Source: Gemmatimonadota bacterium
Lineage (GTDB): Bacteria; Latescibacterota; UBA2968; UBA8231
Reading direction: 5' to 3'
NCBI GenBank assembly: GCA_028875335.1
Contig: JAPPEF010000063.1
Coordinates: 1 to 19,888, forward strand
DNA: 19,888 bases
Shown one piece after another: positions 10,001-16,800 of this stretch. Made by a program: the position numbers and the translations under genes. Within the stretch, counting starts at the first letter, position 1. Each line of letters begins with the position of its first letter. Under the pieces are notes generated by a model. It saw only the letters and a list, made by a program, of their open reading frames with translations. It ran no database searches and was not told the origin of the DNA.

Positions 10001-11383
10001 GACCAAGCTCTGACGGCTGGCCGCTTTTTCACCACCGCGGTTGAGGCTAGTTGTCTGCTGCCTTTGCCGATGGCCGAAGCCCTAGGCTTGGATGCCGGTG
10101 ACTTGGGACGCGCGCAAGTGCAGGTGATGGGCAAAGAACTGACCGTGATCGGCTTGTTCGATCCAGAGGTCTTCAACGACACCCGCGATCTAGACGACGG
10201 CTCGCTGACGCCAGTGGACTTTGAGTTGTCCCAAACCGCCGGCAGCACCTTTCAGATCAACCAGAGCGCGGCCACGACAGCTACCGCTTCCCAGTACCGC
10301 CCCTATGTACACATACTGCCGGACAACGTGCTCATTGCGCCCTATGAGGTCGTCCGCCAAATGGGGGGGCGGTTGCGCTCAGTAGCCGTCGCCTTTGACC
10401 GGGAGCGATTGGACGCCGGGGCGTCCCAAGCGCTGTTGGAAGACTTCCTGCTGCGAGTGGCCGTCAGCCTGTTTGTCGGCTTGCGGCAGGACGGGACTTC
10501 GACCATTGGCGTCTGGGCCTATTCGTCGATTGGGGCGACGGCGATAAAGGGTCTAGGGGTGCTGATCGTACCCATGCTCATCGCGGCCTTCATCGTCCTC
10601 AATACCATGCTGGGGACGGTGTACGAGCGCCTCAAGGACATTGGCATCTACGCAGCCGTAGGGCTAGCCCCGTCCCACATCGCCCTGCTGTTTATCGCCG
10701 AAGCCTGCGCCTATGCGGTTTTGGGTATTACGCTGGGGTACTTGGGGGGACAAGGGATGGGCTTGGTGTTGAACTACTGGGACATGCTGGGAGGACTCAA
10801 TTTGAACTATTCGTCCTTGGCGGCCGTGTTTTCGGCGCTCATTGTCATGGGCGTGGTCTTGCTGTCCACGGTGTACCCAGCTCGGGTGGCCGCTCGCACT
10901 GCCGTGCCCGACCTCGTGCGGCGCTGGCAGCCCGAGCCGCCGGTGGGGGCCGAGTGGGAATTCCGCTTTCCCTTCTTGGTGTCGGCGGCCGAGGCCAAGG
11001 GGCTGTGCGGCTTTTTGCTGGATTACCTAGCGTCGTACGGCGAGGCGTCGATTGGCTCGTTTTACACCGAGGGAACCTTGCTCCAGTCCTTTGCCACGCC
11101 CCAAGGCACGGCCTATGCCCTCGAAGCCAAGGTGTGGCTGGCACCGCTGGATTTGGGCGTGAGCCAGCACGCAGTGCTGTGCATCCGCCCCGAGGACCAA
11201 GCCAATATTTACGGCCTAGTGTTCTATCTGCGCTGCCTCAGCGGCGACAATGATTCGTGGCGTCGGGCCAACCGCAGCTTCTTGCAGGCGATCCGCAAAG
11301 AACTGCTGATCTGGAATACGCTCAAAGCAGCGGAGCGGAGTGCTTTTCAGCAGCGGGCGGAGGAACAACTTCAGCGGCCATAA
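7025..11383 (+). CDS. M28-like (degenerate) peptidase domain fused to FtsX-type ABC permease
   Basis: This is a 1452-residue envelope protein. A signal-like hydrophobic segment (about 1-22) precedes an extracytoplasmic region with a PA-like insert (about 95-215, including GRIVLLEFDSWNHWLHAA) and an M28-fold core (about 220-440). The M28 metal-ligand motifs are altered: the HxD position reads Y243-Y-D245-G, the bridging-Asp region reads S256-A-E-T-A-C-G, and the Glu-Glu region reads S288-A-H-F-Q-G, so catalysis is doubtful. A linker with a helical region (about 690-755) leads to three membrane segments (about 760-838). An FtsX/MacB-type permease follows, with segments near 880-897, 1177-1199, 1216-1245 and 1264-1288 and the signature YERLKDIGIYAAVGLAPSH. 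A cytoplasmic domain of about 150 residues ends it. Such permeases need an ATPase subunit, and none is nearby. The last 39 bp are duplicated at 13622-13660. Confidence 0.88.
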   Translation: MNNSGWLYLAFWFGLLQTPCYGEVAALRATIEALSAVESRLAGYPGAEAGAALVERELVAAGVEAVQRDSFAVVVPIDRGGRLRLEQSGEEVSLWGLWPNLARTVTLPPEGLRAPMIYGGRGQWSDFDGHAMDGRIVLLEFDSWNHWLHAASLGARAVVFIAPEQANRHQAAAKYAHVPLDIPRFWVEREAGLVLRQRLRDGELLVHLQGRMDWQQRPAWNIWGVIPGAHPELAAERVAIEAYYDGISVVPGRAPSAETACGIAALLELARHLAVHPPARTIILVATSAHFQGRQGMANFLARHARRLEEPLHIDLFIGLDLSSRTDQVGIWNNTARPELRRFFAPFGRRFSGYASTLDSAAVGSLVNGITPIKGLDWSAYMPGGIAANSQFALEGGLISLGLITVNDARLQIDSPLDQPVAVNYDNLARQVALINGVLQQALNDPQLLEEKAAFGPVLQDRLRDLRLKVRTFPRRSQTPDRPVPDAVAVVRRQWITAGKAVKGVRTAQVHLSDDEGELLIKGLPQAQYRTNVYVLDPQDGAITYAADLSKRAEGFHGAPLPDGSIPSTVQWAVTEKSVVVFPCLSRPFYGLINPRSLNFLGGITVLNRYDTAPRQYGYALGSSLDEAAGVVFGPLDADPQNRIKILAGRQLLLLNNGIPDSRPNGEGFALAEERLVPTLLQAAWDMWRLDEDRLQTMRDHAIENQHLQRLHQRTAQVLEAAQEAARQKEWSRYVAHLRVALGLENQVYPEAIATLNDVIKGMVFFLALLIPAAFLGERLLLGATQITRQLTGFGALLAVVWLAVSQVHPAFAIAHPLVILLAFAIMAMAGLVLVLISTRFNSFMKERGDRIHHVEMRRFSVAHAAFMLGISNMRRRKLRTGLTLTTLVLLTFTVLSFASYESRARFISLPLEHEGEYEGILVRNRAWNPLGQPMLDYIRSHFSAVGPISPRNWFILQEDKKTYLEAASGRQLVRTYGLLGLNPEETNITGVDQALTAGRFFTTAVEASCLLPLPMAEALGLDAGDLGRAQVQVMGKELTVIGLFDPEVFNDTRDLDDGSLTPVDFELSQTAGSTFQINQSAATTATASQYRPYVHILPDNVLIAPYEVVRQMGGRLRSVAVAFDRERLDAGASQALLEDFLLRVAVSLFVGLRQDGTSTIGVWAYSSIGATAIKGLGVLIVPMLIAAFIVLNTMLGTVYERLKDIGIYAAVGLAPSHIALLFIAEACAYAVLGITLGYLGGQGMGLVLNYWDMLGGLNLNYSSLAAVFSALIVMGVVLLSTVYPARVAARTAVPDLVRRWQPEPPVGAEWEFRFPFLVSAAEAKGLCGFLLDYLASYGEASIGSFYTEGTLLQSFATPQGTAYALEAKVWLAPLDLGVSQHAVLCIRPEDQANIYGLVFYLRCLSGDNDSWRRANRSFLQAIRKELLIWNTLKAAERSAFQQRAEEQLQRP
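11345..11383 (+). repeat. 39-bp direct repeat, left copy (3' end of FtsX gene; possible attachment site)
   Basis: The last 39 bp of the permease gene, from TTTCAGCAGCGGGCGG to the TAA stop, recur at 13622-13660 with one mismatch (AACAACT here, AACATCT there). Similarity ends at or very near these limits on both sides. The left copy is in frame and completes the gene, as expected when DNA inserts at a gene's 3' end and regenerates the stop codon. Confidence 0.8.
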
Positions 11384-11515
11384 GCTCGTATAGCCATTAT
11401 CGCTACTGGCGCAGACTTTCTCTCACAACATTCACCAATCGGAGCGGCACGGTGAAGTGCATTCCGGACATCCGGGGTCAGGACAACCCTTCGGACGGTC
11501 GGTGGAACCCCCAGA

Positions 11516-12196
11516 TCATGCTTCCGGCACCTTCAGTTCCGGGTCACGGAACCACGCTGGTAGGATCGAGTTCAGGCGCGCGAAGGAGGCGACAGCAAGC
11601 TGCAAGATATTTGGAGGCAACCAAGCGGACATCCAGTGTCTAGTGTACCGCAGACTGTCGTGCAGGATGTTACCGGATCGCGGTTTGTAATCGTTACCGG
11701 GAGCCCAGTTCAGGTGGCCGAACATGTCGCTGTAGAGAGTCTCGTAGACCACTTTCAGGATCGTCTCAACGGGTGCCACGTGCTCCAACGCCCGTCTCAT
11801 CGTATCCGATGTTTCGACCGCATATATCTGGTCTAGTCGGTGCGTGGGGCGGACGTAGACATACGTCAAGCCGTCGCACTCGAAGTTCTCGACAAAGCCC
11901 GGGATTCCCATATCCTTGTTGAACCCGTGGTACCCGTCGATCATCTGCGCAGCCTTCAGGGTCATCTCCATGCCGTACATCAGACTGTCGTGGGCTACGG
12001 TCGAATACGATCCAGAGTGTTCTCCAAGACCAGTGAAGGCGAGGCGGTCCTCGGCCCCGCGCGTCCCTAGCTCTGCGGCCCGCCTCTGGCAGGCCACGAC
12101 GCTCAAGAGGTAGGCATCGGATACGCCGCACCAACTGCGGATGACTCGTTCGGTGACGGCGTGCGTCATCTTCGCATTGAACTTGGGATGCTTCAT
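11516..12196 (-). CDS. Hypothetical protein of 226 residues, family not recognised
   Basis: I do not recognise this protein. The start is well supported: AAGGAGG at 12202-12208 lies 5 nt before the ATG. The sequence has no signal peptide or membrane segment. It is rich in aromatic and histidine residues, with blocks such as GLGEHSGSYSTVAHDSLMYG, IDGYHGFNKDMGIPGFVENF and DMFGHLNWAPGNDYKPRSG. These give it the look of a folded cytoplasmic enzyme or binding protein rather than a spurious frame. It ends with a TGA about 130 bp from the end of the convergent permease gene. It lies alone in the left half of the putative island, and its base composition is closer to the GC-rich chromosome than to the toxin-antitoxin part. 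Possible roles include an accessory enzyme carried by the island; nothing more can be said. Confidence 0.7.
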   Translation of the reverse strand: MKHPKFNAKMTHAVTERVIRSWCGVSDAYLLSVVACQRRAAELGTRGAEDRLAFTGLGEHSGSYSTVAHDSLMYGMEMTLKAAQMIDGYHGFNKDMGIPGFVENFECDGLTYVYVRPTHRLDQIYAVETSDTMRRALEHVAPVETILKVVYETLYSDMFGHLNWAPGNDYKPRSGNILHDSLRYTRHWMSAWLPPNILQLAVASFARLNSILPAWFRDPELKVPEA

Positions 12197-12330
12197 GTGG
12201 ACCTCCTTAGGGCTTGGGGCGGAGCATCTATAGGCAACTTCGAGTACCCTGTTCGGGCATCGTCGGCAGCACGAGAAAGCTAAGCTATTCGCGATTTTGT
12301 AGGCCTAGCCAACATGTCCCTACAGTCGCC

Positions 12331-12358
12331 TAGCTAGCCTCTTGTTTGGCCCAATGTT
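12331..12358 (-). repeat. 28-bp direct repeat, distal copy (remnant of coiled-coil gene 3' end)
   Basis: This 28-bp stretch matches 13112-13139 at 27 of 28 positions (TAGCTAGCCTCTTGTTTGG then CCCA, one mismatch, TGTT). In the minus direction it still reads WAKQEAS followed by a stop (TAG here, TAA in the intact gene). It is therefore an orphan copy of the 3' end of the small coiled-coil gene. The two copies flank the gene remnant and the toxin-antitoxin module. Confidence 0.75.
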
Positions 12359-12369
12359 AGCAGGTTACG

Positions 12370-12460
12370 CTATGTGGGATGGAGGCCGCTGCGGACTAGG
12401 GATTCCCAGCAGCGCATGGGCGACTCTGCGAGTAGCGTCGAGACTTCCGCCTATAGATTG
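12370..12460 (-). pseudogene. 3' remnant of a paralogue of the right-edge gene
   Basis: Read on the minus strand, these 91 bp encode AEVSTLLAESPMRCWESLV plus RSGLHPT and a TAG stop. They align without gaps to the last 91 bp of the partial gene at 19704-19794, which encodes TEVSALLEESPMRCWESLA plus RSGLCPA; about 20 of the 91 bases differ. A glutamine codon (CAG) in the intact copy is a TAG stop here, and similarity ends just upstream, so this is a decayed fragment. Similarity also ends exactly at the stop codon. The original function is unknown. Confidence 0.75.
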
Positions 12461-12544
12461 AGGAAGGCTGGTAATGGGATCGGAAATTTCGGGGTAGTAG
12501 GCTATTTTGAAAAGTAAGAGGTTTTGGCGCGGGGTTGCTATTTG

Positions 12545-12799
12545 CTAATAGTGAAAACGACAGGATAGGATGACAATAGAATCGTCCTCTACCTTGTAAG
12601 TGAGACGATGTTCTTTGTCTATACGCCGCGACCAGCAACCGGATAAGTCGTGTTTGAGGGCTTCTGGTTTGCCGATGCCTTGGAAGGGATGCTGAAGAAT
12701 GTCTAGGATTAGTCTGAGTATTCTCAGTGCCTGCTTGCGATCCGTCTTGACCCAGTAACAGAGGTCTTCAAGCGCGTTTTTATCAAATTCCAACTTCAT
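12545..12799 (-). CDS. yoeB: YoeB/Txe-family mRNA interferase toxin
   Basis: This 84-residue protein has the length and pattern of Escherichia coli YoeB, a RelE-superfamily toxin that cleaves mRNA in the ribosomal A site. The conserved block GKPEALKHDLSGCWSRRI is followed by KEHRLTYKV and the terminal FHY. Catalytic positions known from YoeB are all present at the same numbers: E46, R65, H83 and Y84. I chose the ATG at 12797-12799 because it gives the canonical MKLEFD start; a longer in-frame start at 12916 would add 39 unrelated residues. It overlaps the 3' end of the upstream antitoxin gene by 17 bp, the usual translational coupling in such pairs. It is very probably an active toxin whose role is stress response or stabilisation of the surrounding island. 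Confidence 0.93.
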   Translation of the reverse strand: MKLEFDKNALEDLCYWVKTDRKQALRILRLILDILQHPFQGIGKPEALKHDLSGCWSRRIDKEHRLTYKVEDDSIVILSCRFHY

Positions 12800-13109
12800 C
12801 CCGTAGTGACCCAAGATCGTCGAAGCGAATCCTATCTTTAGGATCCCGATTAAGGGCCTCGTGTAGGCGACGAGCATTGTTTGGGGAACTAAGCAAGTAG
12901 GCTGTTTCCTCCACACGAGTCTCGGCGACTTGCCACGGGAAAGATACAGTTTCTGCGACGTTGAAATCGGACGGCGTTTCCTCTACATGAGTCTCGGCGA
13001 CTTGCCACGGAAACGATACAGTTTCTGCGACGTTGAAATCGGGCTGCACTGCATTGAACTCCACTTCAATTATGACTTCTTGGTCCCTGACGAATCCAGT
13101 TTTACTCAT
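12783..13109 (-). CDS. YefM-like antitoxin with an internal tandem duplication
   Basis: This 108-residue protein precedes and overlaps the YoeB-type toxin, the expected place for its antitoxin. Its C-terminal part, VEETAYLLSSPNNARRLHEAL (about residues 66-86), matches the toxin-binding end of YefM/Phd-type antitoxins, where LEETAYLLRSPANARRL is typical. The N-terminus is not a recognisable Phd DNA-binding fold. It contains two near-identical 24-residue units, D24-S47 and D48-Y71, each reading DFNVAETVSFPWQVAET then VEET. Removing one unit leaves 84 residues, a normal antitoxin size. The start at 13107-13109 (MSKTGFV) lies 1 bp beyond the stop of the upstream coiled-coil gene; a weak AGAGG lies about 9 nt before it. 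Autoregulation of the operon is expected from the family but depends on a DNA-binding part that is not obvious here. Confidence 0.8.
   Translation of the reverse strand: MSKTGFVRDQEVIIEVEFNAVQPDFNVAETVSFPWQVAETHVEETPSDFNVAETVSFPWQVAETRVEETAYLLSSPNNARRLHEALNRDPKDRIRFDDLGSLRDEVGI
12904..13042 (-). repeat. 72-bp tandem duplication inside the antitoxin gene
   Basis: Two copies with a period of exactly 72 bp begin at 12904 and 12976 on the plus strand. They match over about 67 bp with roughly four differences. Each contains GGCGACTTGCCACGG and ATACAGTTTCTGCGACGTTG. Because 72 is a multiple of three, the frame is kept and 24 residues are added to the antitoxin. The low divergence points to a fairly recent duplication. 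Confidence 0.9.
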
Positions 13110-13110
13110 G

Positions 13111-13356
13111 TTAGCTAGCCTCTTGTTTGGCCCACTGTTCCAATGCCTCATTTAGCTGTTCACGGAAACCATTGAGGGCAGCTTGGGCGGCTTGGGCAAT
13201 GGGGGGTGATACTGAACTAGCAGGACGGGCATTCTCGGTATTTTTTAGAAGGGCCTGAATAGAGTGTGGGCCTTGTTGGGCCATAGCTTGGCGAAGAATA
13301 AACTCCAAGGCCATTATACGTCCTTCTGCTTGTTCAATCCTCTCTTGCTCATTCAT
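13111..13356 (-). CDS. Small coiled-coil hypothetical protein, first gene of the toxin-antitoxin cluster
   Basis: This is an 81-residue, charged, largely helical protein (EQERIEQAEGRIMALEFILR and, near the end, GFREQLNEALEQWAKQEAS), with a more flexible middle rich in Pro, Ala and Ser. No family was recognised. Its TAA stop is 1 bp before the antitoxin start, so the three genes very likely form one operon. The ATG at 13354-13356 has no clear Shine-Dalgarno. An in-frame ATG at 13312-13314 is preceded by AGAAGGA at 6 nt and would give 67 residues, so translation may start there. The 3' end is duplicated at 12331-12358. It could be a third component of the module or simply a hitch-hiking gene. 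Confidence 0.6.
   Translation of the reverse strand: MNEQERIEQAEGRIMALEFILRQAMAQQGPHSIQALLKNTENARPASSVSPPIAQAAQAALNGFREQLNEALEQWAKQEAS
13112..13139 (-). repeat. 28-bp direct repeat, genic copy
   Basis: This is the intact-gene copy of the repeat at 12331-12358; it encodes the last residues (QWAKQEAS) and most of the stop of the coiled-coil gene. The copies lie 781 bp apart in the same orientation, with the toxin-antitoxin genes and the paralogue remnant between them. Confidence 0.75.
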
Positions 13357-13472
13357 GGTGCGATTTGTCCATTGAGCGGCTCGGAAGCCACTTTTTGTAG
13401 TTTTGGGTTGTCTCGGCTTAGGCTGCTAGGTCTTGTCGAGCATGTCCAGAAACCCTGACTCCACTTAATAAG

Positions 13473-13505
13473 AGAAAATTGACAAGAAAATTGACAATCT
13501 GTCAA
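13473..13505. repeat. Tandem 12-bp repeat and dyad upstream of the toxin-antitoxin operon
   Basis: AGAAAATTGACA occurs twice in tandem (13473-13484 and 13485-13496). The second copy runs into a dyad, TTGACA-ATC-TGTCAA (13491-13505). It lies about 120-150 bp upstream of the minus-strand coiled-coil/antitoxin/toxin cluster, in an AT-rich gap. Repeated TTGACA words could be -35-like elements or regulator half-sites, but no matching -10 element at 17 bp was found. The surrounding 13357-13802 gap holds no gene I can support, only this repeat and the right 39-bp copy. Confidence 0.45.
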
Positions 13506-13621
13506 GTCTGTCTCTTGGTCAAAGGTGAACCGCTTTCTACTTATGGGAATTACATACCTAAACGCGAGACCTTAAAGTCACATAATTTGAGTGAAAACAA
13601 TACTATACGAAACGAAGCGCG

Positions 13622-13660
13622 TTTCAGCAGCGGGCGGAGGAACATCTTCAGCGGCCATAA
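13622..13660 (+). repeat. 39-bp direct repeat, right copy (orphan 3' end of FtsX gene)
   Basis: This stretch repeats the last 39 bp of the permease gene (11345-11383) with a single base difference, in the same orientation and including the TAA. Nothing upstream of it resembles the permease gene, so it is an orphan end rather than the tail of a second gene. It marks the right border of the putative island. Confidence 0.8.
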
Positions 13661-13802
13661 ACCGACGCAGCCTGTTTTCGCTCAACGGGATTGCACAGCC
13701 TGCGGGAAAGGGATTGATTTATCTACTCCAGCTGCTTCCTGCAAGGAAGAGAACCGTCGCTTAGTGCAAAAGCCGATTGTAATTTAGAAGAGAAGGCGGA
13801 GA

Positions 13803-16800
13803 ATGAACGACGCGCGTGAATCCGCAAAATCCCCAAGTCAAAAAAAATCCTTTGATCACATCCTCGGACAGCACTACACGGTCTTCGACGGGCTGGCCGG
13901 GATGCACGTGGAAGACATCTACCAAGACCGGAACGGCCTCCTCTGGATCGCCACGGCCGATGGCGGCGTAAGCCGGTTCGACGGGGTGCATTTCGATACC
14001 TTTGGCCTGTCGAACGGGATGCCCCATCTCACGGTAATGACGGTTGCTGAGGACCAAGACGGGCAGTTGCTCTTCGGGACGCTCGGCGGCGGGCTGGCCG
14101 CGTATAACGGACGTAGCTTGCAGGTGTACACCACCGAGCACGGGCTACCGTCCAACAAGATCCTGAGTTTGCAACCGCAGACCGATGGCTCGATGCGGGT
14201 GCTGACCGACGCAGGAGTCGGCCGGTTTGCCGACGGGCGGTGCGTAGAGTGCGTGACAGACATTGCGGGTCAGCCGCTAGGCGCGGTGTACGACATAGCG
14301 ACTGACGCGGCGGGTACGACGTGGCTGGCGACGCGGGAGCGGGGGGTAATCAGCCTCGATGGGCGACACCTGAGTACGGACTCCAGCGCGAGAAACGGCG
14401 CGATGCAGTGGCCTTGGAAATTCGCCCAAGGTACCTCCGGCCCGCTTTGGATCGCCTTTCGCTATGTTGGTACCGAACCCGTTATAGGCTGCTATGATCC
14501 GGTTAGCCAACAGCTCGAACTCATCAAGGCGGGCGATCAGGTCGAAGGGGCGGATGTCGTACAGCACGGCACGCGGCATGTGCGCTTGGACGATAGAGGC
14601 TGGCTGTGGATGACCCGCCGAGGCGTCCTGGTGTACGACGGGCAGGCTTGGCATCCATTCTACACCCGCTTGCCGGATAGCCACTTTTCGGATACGCGGC
14701 TGACGTACGAGGATCGCGAGGGGAATATCTGGGTGGGGCTTTGGGGCGGCGGGCTGGTTTTTTGCGATCCGGTCAGTGTCCAGTTATACACCGAAGCCGA
14801 CGGCCTACCCGACTGCGAGGTCCGGTGTCTGGGCGAAGACCGCGAAGGTCGGCTATGGATCGGTACGATGGGGGGCCTAGCCTACCGCAAAGACGACCAG
14901 ATTCTCCCGGTGGCTCCAAGGCGGACGGTCTCGACTCTGGTGGTAGATCGACAGGGGCAGGTCTGGAGCGGAGGGCCCGCAGGACAGGTATTCAGGGAGA
15001 CGGGTGAAGAGGCCCAGGCGATTGAGGTAGCCGAGACAACCCACGCCGAAGGAATCGCTGGGCTATGGGAAGACCAAGCAGGAAACCTAAGCGTCTGCAC
15101 GTCTAAGGGGCGATTGGGACGGATCGCAGAAGACCGCTTTATGGAGCGCAAGGAGCGGTTGCCCGGCGATTGCACCGTCGCGTTGCAGGACGGTGCGGAT
15201 GCCTTCTGGATCGGCCTCAGTAGGAAAACGTCGGCCCTATGCTATTGTAAAGATGGCCGTTTCCACACGCCTGATATGGCCGGCCTAGAAGCTATCGCGG
15301 ATGTGAGTGCTTTGTGCGAGTATCAGGGCGTACTCTGGGTAGGGACAGAAAACTACGGCCTGTTCGCCTTGGACTACGCCTCCGAGGAGGTCCTCCGGTT
15401 TACGGTGGATCAGGGGGCACTGTCCGTCAATGGCATTTTGGCGCTGGTGAAAGACCCGCAGGGTGGTATGTGGATTGGGACTAGCGGCGGCGGCGTATTG
15501 AAATACGATGGCCAGACCTTCCAGTGCATCCGGCTGGGGCCGGGCGCGTTGGAGAATATCGTCGAGGCCATCCTGCGCGATAGCCAAGGCCAGTTGTGGT
15601 TTGGGACGCGGGCCGGTCTCGTTGCGTATCAGCCTGGGCAGACACCGCCCCTCATCCGAATTCGCCAAGTCGTGGCCGGGCGAACTTGGGACGAACCCCA
15701 AGCCGTGTCCTGTCCGGAGAGCACCCCCGAGATTCAGTTCCACTTCCAAGGCATCAGTTTCAGGAGCGAGGCCGAGCAAATGCGTTACAGCCATCGGCTG
15801 GTCGGCTACGGCCCGGCCGAAGAGTGGAGTGCGTTCACGCTCGCCAATAGCGCGACGTACAACGGCGTGCCAGCCGGCCCGTTTCGCTTTGAGGTGCGGA
15901 CCATGGACCGGGATGGCTTGGTGTCAGAAGTAGCCAGCGTAGATGTGCGGGTAGTCCCCGACGCCCAAAGCGCCCACATCCGGCTCTTAGAGCAAATGCT
16001 GCGGATCCCGGGTCGGGAATTTCTCAGCCAGAGCCCGGCCATGGCCCAGCTCTTGGAGCAGGTCGCCCGGATGGCCGAGACCGATATGACCGTGCTGGTG
16101 CTGGGCGAGACCGGCGTGGGCAAGGGAGTGCTAGCGCAGATCATCCACAGCCTGAGTCCGCGGCGAGAGCACCCCTTTGTCGCCGTCAATTGCGGGGCTT
16201 TGCCCGCCGGGCTAGTCGAAAGCGAGTTATTCGGCCACGAGAAGGGTGCCTTTACCAGCGCGGTGAACCGGCAGATTGGCTATTTTGAACGGGCGAATGG
16301 CGGCACTTTGTTCCTCGATGAAATCGGCGACTTGTCCCCGGACGCTCAACGGGTGTTGCTCCAAGTCTTGGAGGAGGGCCACCTGACCCGCATCGGCGGC
16401 GAGAAGTCCATTCCAGTGGATGTGCGGGTGGTTGCAGCAACCAATCGCGATATGAAAAAGGCCATTCGGGAGGGGACGTTTCGGGACGATCTATTCTATC
16501 GCTTGGACGTGTTCACCGTGACGCTGCCGCCGCTGCGGGATCGCCGGGAGGACATCCCGGTCTTGGCAGCGCATTTTGCGAGCCGATATGCCCAAAACCT
16601 GCGGCAGCCGGTGCCGGCTCTAAGCGACGAGGTGATAGCGCACTTGCAAGGGTATTTTTGGCCGGGGAACGTGCGCGAGCTGGAGCACGTGATCCAGCGA
16701 GCGGTGGTGCTGTGCGAGGATGATGTCATTCAGGTGGCGGATGCGCCGCTTGAGCCGCTGGCCTCTGCTGCGCCGCTTGCAGGGGCTGAGATCGAGGACG

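Larger units (their letters stand above)
11384..13660. mobile_element. Putative accessory island bounded by 39-bp direct repeats
   Basis: The roughly 2.3 kb between the two 39-bp copies (11345-11383 and 13622-13660) holds only accessory-type content: an unknown minus-strand gene, a paralogue remnant, a YoeB/YefM-like toxin-antitoxin pair and a small coiled-coil gene. All intact genes are on the minus strand, opposite to both flanking genes. The toxin-antitoxin part is more AT-rich than the flanks. An 8-bp inverted match, TCGTATAG at 11386-11393 and CTATACGA at 13603-13610, lies just inside both ends, but this could be chance. No integrase or transposase is present, so the element would be non-autonomous or decayed. 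The island status is inferred from the repeats and content. The stretch 11384-11515 holds no gene I can support. Confidence 0.5.

Noticed and set aside
12396..12638. Minus-strand 80-codon frame across the paralogue remnant
   Set aside because: It reads the remnant in the wrong frame and overlaps the toxin gene; the true homology is in a different frame with a stop.
13479..13787. Plus-strand open frame of 102 codons upstream of the sigma-54 activator
   Set aside because: It starts at TTG with no Shine-Dalgarno, runs through the duplicated 39-bp permease end in another frame and has no recognisable protein pattern.
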